Assembly (NCBI GenBank): GCA_003963405.1
Contig: RXIY01000032.1
Coordinates: 62,001 to 126,000 of the forward strand
Source of the DNA: Hyphomicrobiales bacterium
Lineage (GTDB): Bacteria; Pseudomonadota; Alphaproteobacteria; Rhizobiales; Beijerinckiaceae
Direction of reading: 5' to 3'
Length of the DNA: 64,000 nucleotides
Numbering within the stretch: the first letter of the stretch is position 1; each line of letters begins with the position of its first letter. The notes beneath the pieces were generated by a model. It made no database searches, was not told the origin of the DNA, and saw only the letters and a program-made list of their open reading frames with translations. The position numbers were made by a program, and so were the translations under genes. Of the stretch, positions 1 to 8,700 are shown piece by piece.

Positions 1-1
1 G

Positions 2-658
2 CGCATACGCATCGAGCCGCCGCCGAGAGAAGCGGCGCCGTCCCTGTGGCGAATGCTGATCGAAACCGCCTCCCAACGAAAGAGCGAGAATATTTCGCCG
101 CTTCTTGCTGGCGAGTGGCTTCGCGCCATTCTCACCGGCGCGCCTTATCCGCTCACATTGCTGGCGACCATACTGATGCGTCTGCGCGCCGATCACGACG
201 TGAACGCCCTGCGTGTTGCAATGCTCAAATCCGTTCTTGTCCGCAATTTTCGATTGGAGGCTCCCGTGGCGCTTGATCCCGAAAACGACGATCCCGGCTA
301 TTTACTCGGGCGCTTGTTCGCCACATACGAATATGCTCAAACACAGGCGCTCGGCGGCAATGTCAATGCGACGATCCGGGATCAATATTACGGCACGGCT
401 TCCGCCACTCCGCGCTCTGTGTTTCCGATCCTACAGCGAAAAGCCACGCATCACCTTTCCAAGCTTCGGAAGGGAAAGCCTGGCCTTGCCGTTAGTTTAG
501 ATCGAAAAATTGGCGAGATTTGTGAACTAGCGCGCGCTGATTCGCTCTTCCCACCGACGCTCAATCCACGCCGTCAGGCGCTGTTCGCCGTCGGTTATTA
601 TCACCAGCGCAATGATTTCTACCGGGCGCGCGAGGGCACCCAAAAGATCGAGGAGTAA
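2..658 (+). CDS. cas8c: Cas8c (Csd1), large subunit of type I-C Cascade, 3' part only
   Basis: The frame is open from the first bases of the window, so the N-terminal two thirds of the protein lie outside it; about 218 codons are visible. In type I-C systems Cas8c is the large subunit of the crRNA-guided surveillance complex and helps recognise the PAM. The identification rests on the segment DPENDDPGYLLGRLFA, typical of the C-terminal helical region of Cas8c, and on the position directly upstream of cas7, cas4, cas1 and cas2 in the canonical type I-C order. The gap to cas7 is 6 bp. cas3 and cas5 are expected just left of the window but cannot be seen. The 3' part also carries a probable internal start for Cas11c. 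Confidence 0.93.
   Translation, partial: RIRIEPPPREAAPSLWRMLIETASQRKSENISPLLAGEWLRAILTGAPYPLTLLATILMRLRADHDVNALRVAMLKSVLVRNFRLEAPVALDPENDDPGYLLGRLFATYEYAQTQALGGNVNATIRDQYYGTASATPRSVFPILQRKATHHLSKLRKGKPGLAVSLDRKIGEICELARADSLFPPTLNPRRQALFAVGYYHQRNDFYRAREGTQKIEE
266..658 (+). CDS. cas11c: Cas11c small subunit, translated from an internal start inside cas8c
   Basis: Within cas8c and in the same frame there is a GTG codon at 266, preceded by GGAGG at 256-260 with a 5-base spacer, an excellent ribosome binding site inside a coding region. Translation from here gives a 130-residue protein beginning VALDPENDDPGYLLGRLFA. Known type I-C systems make their small Cascade subunit Cas11c from an internal start at the 3' end of cas8c, and both the length and the position fit. 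The site and the frame are seen directly; expression is inferred by analogy. The alternative is that the GGAGG is coincidental. Confidence 0.72.
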   Translation: MALDPENDDPGYLLGRLFATYEYAQTQALGGNVNATIRDQYYGTASATPRSVFPILQRKATHHLSKLRKGKPGLAVSLDRKIGEICELARADSLFPPTLNPRRQALFAVGYYHQRNDFYRAREGTQKIEE

Positions 659-664
659 GATTTT

Positions 665-1615
665 ATGACCGCGCTTGCCCACCGTTTCGATTTCATCTTT
701 CTCTTCGACGTCACTAATGGCAACCCCAACGGCGATCCCGACGCGGGCAATCTCCCGAGACTCGATCCAGAAACCAATCAAGGGCTCGTCACCGACGTTT
801 GCCTCAAGCGCAAAATCCGCAACTACGTCGAGATTGCGAAGGGGGGTGAGACCGGCTTTGCGATTTACGTGCAGGAAGGCGCCATTCTCAACGAAAAGCA
901 CCGCGAAGCTTACAAGGCCGTCCGGTCGAACGACGTCAAGGTAGAGGAAGATAAGAAGCTTAACCCGCAAAATGACGAAGAAGCCAAGGCGCTGCAGCGA
1001 TTCATGTGCGGCAACTTCTTTGACGTTCGCACTTTCGGTGCCGTCATGAGCACGGGCGTCAATTGTGGGCAAGTGCGCGGGCCCGTGCAGTTTTCCTTTG
1101 CGCGGTCGGTCGAAGCGATCCTGCCGCTCGAAATCTCCATTACCCGCATGGCGGCGACCAACGAAGCGGAAAAGAAAAAACGCGACGAAGGCGCCGACGA
1201 CGAGCGAGTCGAAAATCGCACTATGGGCCGCAAACACATCGTCCCCTACGGCCTTTATCGCGCCCATGGCTTCGTTTCCGCAGGCCTCGCCGCGCGCACG
1301 GGCTTCTCCGAGGACGACGTGGCCTTTTTGTGGGAAGCGCTGAAAAACATGTTCGAGCACGACCGCTCCGCCGCGCGCGGCGAAATGGCCGCTCGCAAAT
1401 TGATCGTCTTCGAACACGACAACGCCCTTGGCCGTGCCCCGGCGCACAATTTGTTCGAAAGGGTGACGATCGAGCGCATTAACGACGGCGTCGCCTACGC
1501 CATCGGCGACAAACGCCTAGACAATGCGCCGCCCGGGCGCCGCTTCTCCGATTACGCCGTTACGGTGAATCGCGACGCGCTGCCGGAAGGGGTCACGCTC
1601 CACGAGCTACTGTAG
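665..1615 (+). CDS. cas7: Cas7 (Csd2), type I-C Cascade backbone protein
   Basis: The 316-residue protein is the RAMP-fold backbone subunit that polymerises along the crRNA in type I-C Cascade. The N-terminal segment FDFIFLFDVTNGNPNGDPDA is the family hallmark, and RTFGAVMSTGVNCGQVRGPV matches the conserved glycine-rich region that follows. The length is normal for Csd2. The gene starts 6 bp after cas8c and ends 8 bp before cas4, so the operon is tightly packed. Nothing suggests damage. Confidence 0.97.
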   Translation: MTALAHRFDFIFLFDVTNGNPNGDPDAGNLPRLDPETNQGLVTDVCLKRKIRNYVEIAKGGETGFAIYVQEGAILNEKHREAYKAVRSNDVKVEEDKKLNPQNDEEAKALQRFMCGNFFDVRTFGAVMSTGVNCGQVRGPVQFSFARSVEAILPLEISITRMAATNEAEKKKRDEGADDERVENRTMGRKHIVPYGLYRAHGFVSAGLAARTGFSEDDVAFLWEALKNMFEHDRSAARGEMAARKLIVFEHDNALGRAPAHNLFERVTIERINDGVAYAIGDKRLDNAPPGRRFSDYAVTVNRDALPEGVTLHELL

Positions 1616-1623
1616 GCGAGGCG

Positions 1624-2259
1624 ATGGACGACCCCTTCCCGCTCTCCGCCCTACAGCACGCTGTCTATTGCATGCGCCAGGCCGCGCTCATCCATGTCGA
1701 GCGGCTGTGGGAGGAGAACCGTCTCACCGCCGAGGGGCGCGTTCTGCATGCCGGAGTCGATCGACAGAGCGAGCGCTATTCGCGCGGCGCGCGCCGCGTG
1801 GCGGCCATTCCGCTCGCCTGTCGGCGTCTGGGGATCGCCGGCATCGCCGACGTGGTCGAATTCCACAAAGGCGCGGAGGGCGAAACGCCCTATCCGATCG
1901 AATATAAGCGCGGCAAGCCAAAACCGCATCGCGCGGACGAGGCGCAGCTTTGTGCGCAGGCGCTCTGTCTCGAGGAGATGACCGGTCGGATCGTGCCGGA
2001 AGGCGCGTTGTTCTATGGTGAGACCCGCCGGCGCGTGGCCGTCGTCTTCGACGAGCCTTTGCGCATATTGACCGAAGAAACTGCGCTGGCCTTTCGCAAG
2101 GTCCTGGAAAGCGGGGTCACGCCGCCGGCTCATTACGACAAGCACAAATGCGGCGCCTGCTCGCTCCTCGAACTCTGCCGGCCGAAGATTTCCGGCCGTT
2201 CCGTCAGGGCTTGGCGCATGCGCGAGATCGCGTCGATCGCCGGCCCGGATGCGCCATGA
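1624..2259 (+). CDS. cas4: Cas4, RecB-like nuclease for CRISPR spacer acquisition
   Basis: The 211-residue protein is a PD-(D/E)XK nuclease with an Fe-S cluster that trims and orients prespacers with Cas1-Cas2. The cluster ligands are visible: Cys16 in YCMRQ near the N terminus and three cysteines in KCGACSLLELC near the C terminus. The nuclease core shows GIADVVEF with an acidic metal ligand and IEYKRGKPK with the E-x-K pair, followed by the conserved glutamine in DEAQLCAQALCLEEM. The stop codon overlaps the cas1 start (ATGA at 2256-2259), indicating translational coupling. Confidence 0.96.
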   Translation: MDDPFPLSALQHAVYCMRQAALIHVERLWEENRLTAEGRVLHAGVDRQSERYSRGARRVAAIPLACRRLGIAGIADVVEFHKGAEGETPYPIEYKRGKPKPHRADEAQLCAQALCLEEMTGRIVPEGALFYGETRRRVAVVFDEPLRILTEETALAFRKVLESGVTPPAHYDKHKCGACSLLELCRPKISGRSVRAWRMREIASIAGPDAP

Positions 2260-3287
2260 AGAAGCTGCTCAACACCCTTTATATCACGACCGAAGGCGCT
2301 GCTTTGCGCAAGGACGGCGAAAATATCGTCGTGGACATCGACGGTGCCGAGCGGGCGCGCGCGCCGATGCATATGCTGGCGTCGGTCGTGACCTTCGGCG
2401 CCGTTCTGATGTCTCCTCCACTTATGCAGGCCTGCGCGGTGCGTGGCGTCGTCATCGCGCTGCTCGATCGCAATGGGCGCTTTCAGGCACGGGTGGAGGG
2501 GCCGGTCAGCGGCAATGTGCTACTGCGGCGCCAGCAATATCGCGCGAGCGAAGCGCCGGCACAGATCGTCAAAAGCTTGCTCGCGGGAAAAATCGCCAAC
2601 CAGAGGGTCGTGTTGCAACGGGCAATGCGCGACTATGGCGATGAGACTACGGCCGACGACCGGGCGGCTATCGAGACCGCGACCGCGCGTCTAGCGGGAA
2701 TTTTGCGAGGAATCGAGGCTTGCGAGGAATTGGATCAATTGCGTGGAATGGAGGGCGAGGCGGCGCAGCTCTATTTCGGCGTCTTCAACCATCTCATCCG
2801 TTCGCCTGATGCCGAGATCGTCTTTCGCGGCCGATCGCGCCGGCCGCCGCTGGATCCCGTCAATGCGCTACTATCCTTTTTATATACCTTGTTGACGCAC
2901 GACTGCCGCAGCGCGGCCGAGAGCGTCGGTCTCGACCCGGCGGTGGGATTTCTGCATCGAGATCGGCCGGGCCGGCCGAGCCTCGCGTTGGATTTGATGG
3001 AAGAGCTCCGTCCTGTGCTGGCGGACCGCCTAGCGTTGTCGCTGTTCAATCGCCGGCAACTGCGCGCGCGGGATTTTCAAGTCCAGGATACGGGCGCGGT
3101 TCTGCTGATGGACGAAGCGCGCAAGACTGTTCTTACCGCCTGGCAGGAACGAAAGAAGGATGAACGCAAGCATCCATTCCTCGAAGAGAGCGCCCCGCTC
3201 GGCCTCGCGCCCTTTTTACAGGCGCAATTGCTAGCGCGTCATCTGCGCGGCGATCTCGATGCTTATCCGCCATATTTCTGGAAATAA
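2256..3287 (+). CDS. cas1: Cas1 integrase (type I-C)
   Basis: The start chosen is the ATG at 2256, which overlaps the cas4 stop and gives 343 residues, the usual type I-C length; an in-frame extension to 2148 would lie inside cas4. Cas1 is the metal-dependent integrase that inserts new spacers at the leader end of the array. The family metal ligands appear as Glu in GMEGEAAQLYFGVFN, His in VGFLHRDRPGRPSLALDL and Asp in the same stretch. All residues needed for activity seem present. cas2 follows after 3 bp. Confidence 0.96.
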   Translation: MKKLLNTLYITTEGAALRKDGENIVVDIDGAERARAPMHMLASVVTFGAVLMSPPLMQACAVRGVVIALLDRNGRFQARVEGPVSGNVLLRRQQYRASEAPAQIVKSLLAGKIANQRVVLQRAMRDYGDETTADDRAAIETATARLAGILRGIEACEELDQLRGMEGEAAQLYFGVFNHLIRSPDAEIVFRGRSRRPPLDPVNALLSFLYTLLTHDCRSAAESVGLDPAVGFLHRDRPGRPSLALDLMEELRPVLADRLALSLFNRRQLRARDFQVQDTGAVLLMDEARKTVLTAWQERKKDERKHPFLEESAPLGLAPFLQAQLLARHLRGDLDAYPPYFWK

Positions 3288-3290
3288 TTC

Positions 3291-3581
3291 ATGCTGGTGC
3301 TGGTCACTTACGACGTTCGGACATCGACCGGCGGGGGGGCGCGACGTTTGCGGCGCGTTGCGAAGGCTTGTCAAGACTTTGGCCAGCGCGTGCAATATTC
3401 TGTTTTCGAGATCGAGGTCGACCCGGCGCAGTGGACCGCCTTGCGCGCGCGGCTCGAGGCGATCGTCGACTTGAAGGCTGACAGTCTGCGCTATTACTAT
3501 CTCGGATCGAACTGGCGCAATCGCGTCGAGCATGTAGGCGCCAAGCCTGCGACGGACTTCAACGCTCCGTTGATTATCTAG
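3291..3581 (+). CDS. cas2: Cas2 (type I-C)
   Basis: The 96-residue protein is the ferredoxin-fold partner that bridges two Cas1 dimers in the adaptation complex. It begins [11 protein letters not shown], the conserved beta strand and Asp of Cas2, and contains the segment [14 protein letters not shown] with the family's VQ-SVFE motif. The length is typical. It is the last gene of the operon and lies about 200 bp before the first CRISPR repeat, with a probable leader between. Confidence 0.96.
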   Translation: MLVLVTYDVRTSTGGGARRLRRVAKACQDFGQRVQYSVFEIEVDPAQWTALRARLEAIVDLKADSLRYYYLGSNWRNRVEHVGAKPATDFNAPLII

Positions 3582-3782
3582 CGATTTCGGCCAATTCGAC
3601 GGCGAGCGCGAACCCTAAGCGCGCCCAGCATGGCCGGGAGGTTCGCGCTGGGAAAAACTCGATTATTATCAGACCCATGGAACCAAGGGAGCGCCACGGA
3701 AACGTATCATGGCCTTGACATTTAGTGATTTCGCGCATGGTGCAGGCTTTTGAATTCTGGGGCAACTGCTTATGAACAGGGG
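3582..3782 (+). promoter_or_regulatory. CRISPR leader
   Basis: The 201 bp between the cas2 stop and the first repeat have no gene and are the expected place for the leader, which carries the array promoter and the sequence recognised during spacer insertion. A TTGACA hexamer at 3715-3720 fits a -35 element, but no convincing -10 element is seen 16-18 bp downstream. An AT-rich stretch lies at 3659-3670. The role is inferred from position and repeat orientation. Confidence 0.6.
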
Positions 3783-5067
3783 GTCGCGCCCTTCACGGGC
3801 GCGTGGATCGAAACACCCAGAAGGAACTGGACGGCGCCATCGGTCTTGTCGCGCCCTTCACGGGCGCGTGGATCGAAACATACCCGCGCGGGTATGCAGA
3901 CGGTTTGGCCGAAGTCGCGCCCTTCACGGGCGCGTGGATCGAAACCATGCCAGCACCAATACGCCTACAGTGAATGCCTTGTCGCGCCCTTCACGGGCGC
4001 GTGGATCGAAACGACTTGCAGCCGGTCGATTTCGGCCTGCATCGCGGTCGCGCCCTTCACGGGCGCGTGGATCGAAACATGGACATCGCGAAGACGCCTA
4101 CCGTCGGCTTCCGTCGCGCCCTTCACGGGCGCGTGGATCGAAACGTTCCACCCGAGGTTACCTTGTTGGGCAGTTCGGTCGCGCCCTTCACGGGCGCGTG
4201 GATCGAAACCGCGCATTGGCGGCCTCCTTGGCGTATCACAGGTGTCGCGCCCTTCACGGGCGCGTGGATCGAAACCGTCTCAGAAAGACTGGCATCGCTG
4301 GTTCGCGTGTCGCGCCCTTCACGGGCGCGTGGATCGAAACAATTCTTGGGCCGGGACGATTTACGCCAACCGCTGTCGCGCCCTTCACGGGCGCGTGGAT
4401 CGAAACATCAAGTCGTGACCGTATCCGGCGTCTTCCATCGCGTCGCGCCCTTCACGGGCGCGTGGATCGAAACCAGGAACGCGGCCGCAAATTCGATAAG
4501 TGCGCCCGTCGCGCCCTTCACGGGCGCGTGGATCGAAACCCTGATGAAGATTTGCAAGATGTGGAGTCGCCGAGTCGCGCCCTTCACGGGCGCGTGGATC
4601 GAAACGGCAGTCTCGCGACGGTTCGGCGCTATGATACGCGTCGCGCCCTTCACGGGCGCGTGGATCGAAACGTGAACGGGAGCTGGCCATCGACGGGACG
4701 CGGATGTCGCGCCCTTCACGGGCGCGTGGATCGAAACGTCTTCGTCCAGCCGGTCAGCGTGGTGCTGATGCGTCGCGCCCTTCACGGGCGCGTGGATCGA
4801 AACAAACATGGCGACGGCGTTATCTGATCCCGCCGCGTCGCGCCCTTCACGGGCGCGTGGATCGAAACAACGTCTCCGGCATGGGGCGGGCGGATTATAA
4901 CGGGTCGCGCCCTTCACGGGCGCGTGGATCGAAACTTTGTCGGAAAGAACACTCTCGACCAACTTGCACGTCGCGCCCTTCACGGGCGCGTGGATCGAAA
5001 CAACCATACGCGCGAGATCGTCGATCTCATCACCAGTCGCGCCCTTCACGGGCGCGTGGATCGAAAC
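3783..5067 (+). CRISPR. Type I-C CRISPR array, 20 repeats and 19 spacers
   Basis: Twenty copies of a 32-bp repeat begin with GTCGCGCCC and end with GGATCGAAAC. They start at 3783, 3848, 3914, 3980, 4047, 4113, 4178, 4244, 4309, 4375, 4442, 4508, 4574, 4640, 4706, 4772, 4837, 4904, 4970 and 5036. Spacers are 33-35 bp. The repeat can form a 7-bp stem (CGCGCCC with GGGCGCG) around TTCAC, as in type I-C crRNAs processed by Cas5, and the GAAAC end gives the + orientation. All copies read as identical, including the last. No spacer repeats within the array by eye. Confidence 0.99.
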
Positions 5068-5232
5068 TCGATAATCGCCTCGGGGTCATGGGGATTACCC
5101 GCTGGGCCAATACTGCCTAGGATGGCCATGGACGCGCCCGCCTTCTCGTCATCCGACCAACGGCGCCGGCGTTCCCCCGCCGCCCGCGATCGATTCAATC
5201 GCAGAACGGCGTCGCCATTAAGCTGAAACGTA

Positions 5233-5758
5233 GTTGATGGCGTCCCAGAGGAACGCAAAGGCACGATTTCCGCATTCAGTGGGCCCGAACCGCAAATTAT
5301 CGTTGCGGCGACTGAACCGAGAAGCGCAATGCCGTATCCGCCTTCATCGCTCAGGCGTTGGCGGATGGCATAGCGCCGTCCGAGATCGGCATTTTCACGC
5401 GAACGGTCGATGAACTGGCGCGGGCTCGGGCGGCCGTGGTCGCGGTGGGGAGCGAGGCCATGGAGCTGTCCGAGCAGGGGAATGAGCCTAGCGCCCGCGT
5501 TTCCATTGGCAGGATGCACCTCGCGAAGGGGCTCGAATTCAAGGCCGTCGCCGTCATGGCGTGCGACGAGGAGACGCTTCCGCTCCAGTCCAGAATAGAG
5601 GCGGCCGCAGACGAAGGGAGCTCGAAGATGTTTACGAGACTGAGCGTCAGCTTCTCTATGTTGCAGCGACGCGGGCGCGAGATCGCCTTCTCGTCACCGG
5701 CGTGCATCCTGGTCTGAATTTTTGCGAGATTTCGGCGTCTAAGTTAATGTTCACTTAA
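5233..5758 (+). pseudogene. Remnant of a UvrD/Rep-type helicase C-terminus
   Basis: The region encodes pieces of a UvrD-like helicase C-terminal domain spread over three segments. The first frame reads VDGVPEERKGTISAFSGPEP from 5233. A second frame from about 5340 reads AFIAQALADGIAPSEIGIF and then IGRMHLAKGLEFKAVAVMAC, the UvrD_C motif V region. A third frame from about 5621 reads ELEDVYETERQLLYVAATRA, the motif VI region. No ATPase domain and no start codon are left. The frameshifts are seen directly; the ancestry is inferred. It lies between the CRISPR array and the large helicase and is not a piece of the latter. Confidence 0.8.
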
Positions 5759-5787
5759 TTTTTGTCGGAGCGATCTTTGGGTGGGTA

Positions 5788-8700
5788 ATGACTGATTGTG
5801 GGCTCAAGGTTAGCTATTCCGTTGCCGAGAACGTCAATCTCGCCTTCTATCAGAACGCTGTGCCGTTCCTGCGCGAGCTAACGCTGACGAATGAAACCGG
5901 CCGAGACCTCGCTGGCGTCACCATCAAGCTGACAGCCGAGCCGCCCGTCCTGACCCCGCGCGTATGGCGCGTGGACGGGATCGCTGACAAATCGTCGCAT
6001 CATATCCGCCCCCTCGATCCAAAGCTTGATCCCACTGTCCTCGGCAGGCTTACCGCCGCACGGCGCGCGGAGCTACGCATCCTCGTCGAAGCCGGTGGCG
6101 AGGTCGTCGCTCAACAGAAAGCGGAGATCAATCTGCTACCGCCTTCGCACTGGGGCGGGATGAGCGCGGCGCCTGAACTCCTCGTCGCCTTTGTGCGGCC
6201 GAATGACCCAAACATTGATGTGATCTTGCGAGAGGCTGCGGACAAACTGGCGCAGGCCGGCCGCGACCCGGCGATCGACGGCTACAAGCAGGGCAAAAAG
6301 GCGCGCGCCTGGGAAATCGCTGAAGCGATCTGGTCGGCGCTCGCCTCCCATTCCATAGCCTATGTATTACCGCCCAAAAGCTTCGAGCGGCATGGCCAGC
6401 AAGTGCGGGGGCCGGGCGAGATCCTCTCCCGGCAGGTCGGAACCTGCCTCGATCTCTGTCTCCTTTACACCGCCTGTCTCGAACAGGCGGGGCTTAATCC
6501 GCTCATCGTCCTCACGGAGGGGCACGCCTTCACCGGCGTCTGGCTCGTCGACGAAGATTTCACCGAAACGGTGATTGACGATGCGCAGGCGCTGCGCAAG
6601 CGCGTGCAACTCCAGGAAATGGCGCTGGTCGAGACAACGCTCCTCACTGGCGCCGCGCCATCGCGATTCAGGCATGCGGTCGATCAGGGCGCCAAGCAGA
6701 TCGCCGAAGACGCGACGCCCGTTCTGGAGCTTGCCCTCGACGTCCGGCGCGCCCGTTCGGCCGGCGTCAAGCCTATGGATCTCGCCGGCGGCATGGAACT
6801 CGCAAGGGAAGCCAGCGCGGCGGGCGCTGCAGAGGTAACGCTTGAAGATCCGCCGCATTTCGAAGAAGAGTTTGAGGCTCGGGATCAGCAAGACACGAAG
6901 CCACTCGATCGGCTCGAAAGCTGGAAGCGCGCGCTGCTCGATCTGTCGCTGCGCAACCGCCTCCTGAATTTCAAGGACGGAAAGACCGTCATTCCGCTGG
7001 AATGTCCGGACCCGGCAAAGCTCGAAGACATGCTGGCCGTCGGCAAGAGGTTCAAACTCTTGGGCCGAGCGAGCGTTCTCGACGGTCAGGACGGCCGCGA
7101 TCCGATCTTGTTCGCCAGCACTTACAAGCAAGACGGCAGAAAGCGTTTTGTGCTGGAGGCCTTGGACCGCGAGGAGCTTTACACCCATGTCGCCGAAGCT
7201 GATCTTGAAGGGCGGCTAACGGATCTCTTTCGCACGGCGAGACTGGCCTTCGAGGAAGGTGGCGCCAACGTCCTTTATCTGTGCCTGGGCTTTCTAAAGT
7301 GGTCGCCCAAGGAGGGCGTCGGCCCCTACCGCGCGCCGCTGATCCTGGTTCCCGTCAGTCTAGAACGTAAGAGCGTGCGCGCCGGGTTCCGCCTTAAATT
7401 GCACGAGGACGAAAGCCGCTTCAATCCGACGCTTCTCCAGATGCTCCGCCAGGATTTCGAGCTTTCGGCGCCTGAACTCGAAGGCGATCTGCTGCGCGAC
7501 GCCTCCGGCATAGACGTCGCCGGCGTCTGGCGCATCGTGCAAAAGCACGTCAGAAACATCAGCGGCTGGGAGGTTGTCGAGGACGTTGCAGTGGCGACGC
7601 TCTCCTTCACCAAATATCTCTTATGGAAGGATCTCGTAGACCGCACGGAAGAGCTCAAGCGCAACCCTGTCGTGCGCCATATTATCGAGACGCCAACCCA
7701 CTCTTTCGAAGGCTCCGGCGTCGAATTTATCGAGCCGGAGACGCTCGACGAAGCCGTCGACCCTTCCGAGCTTTTTACGCCGCTTTTTGCCGATTCTTCG
7801 CAGCTTGCCGCCGTTGTTTCAGCTCAGCGCGGCAAAGATTTCGTTCTTTTCGGGCCGCCGGGCACAGGCAAGAGCCAGACGATCGCAAACATGATCGCGA
7901 ATTGCTTGGCCCATGGCAAAACGGTGCTGTTCGTTTCGCAGAAGACGGCCGCGCTCGAAGTCGTGCGTCGCCGGCTCGACGCCATCGGTATCGGCGACTA
8001 TTGCGTCGAGGTGCATTCGACCAAGGCGCAAAAATCCAGCGTCGTCGCCCAGCTCGCCAACGCTTGGCGCGAACGAAGCCGCGCAGACGAAGCGGGCTGG
8101 TCAGCGGCAAATGCCGAACTCGCCGCCAAACGCGACGAACTCAACCGCCTAGTCTCGGCGCTCCACCGCCGGCGCTCGAACGGCATGACTGCCTATGAAG
8201 CCTTCGGCCGCGTTATCGCCAACCGAGGCTCACATCAGGACGTCGGTCTGTCTTGGCCGGCGGATATCGACCACAACCCACAGACGCTCGCCGCTCTTGG
8301 CGCCGCAAGCGACGGACTTGCTGTCGCCGTGCGCGGGATCGGCGATCCCGCGACGCATCCTCTGAAGGGCATGCGCCAGACGCAATGGACGCCAGCCTGG
8401 CGCGACGAGACGGCCGCGGCCATCGACCGTCTCCACGGCGCCGTGCAGGCCTTGAGGCGGAACGTAGAGGCCTTCGCCGAGTCTATCGGCCTTGGCCAGC
8501 ATGTCGTGGGGCTCGCGCGTCTTTCGGAGCTCTTGAACCTCGGAGCTGTTCTGACCACGTCAGATGCCTCCGATAGCGCAGCCGCGGCCGCACTCTTGAG
8601 CGACAACGTCAAGACAGAGATCGAGCAAGCGCTGCGCGAGCTCAGGAGGCTCGCGGATCGTGCCGAGGCGTTGCGGAAGGCGATGGACACCAATTACGCG

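Noticed and set aside
3750-5226. Several open frames on both strands through the CRISPR array encoding repeated RALHGRVDRN-like peptides
   Set aside because: They arise only because the array repeat and spacers lack stops in those frames; the repeated peptide is the repeat itself translated.
5358-5717. Intact short helicase-like gene beside the array
   Set aside because: Family motifs continue in other frames before and after it, so it is a piece of a frameshifted relic and not a working gene.
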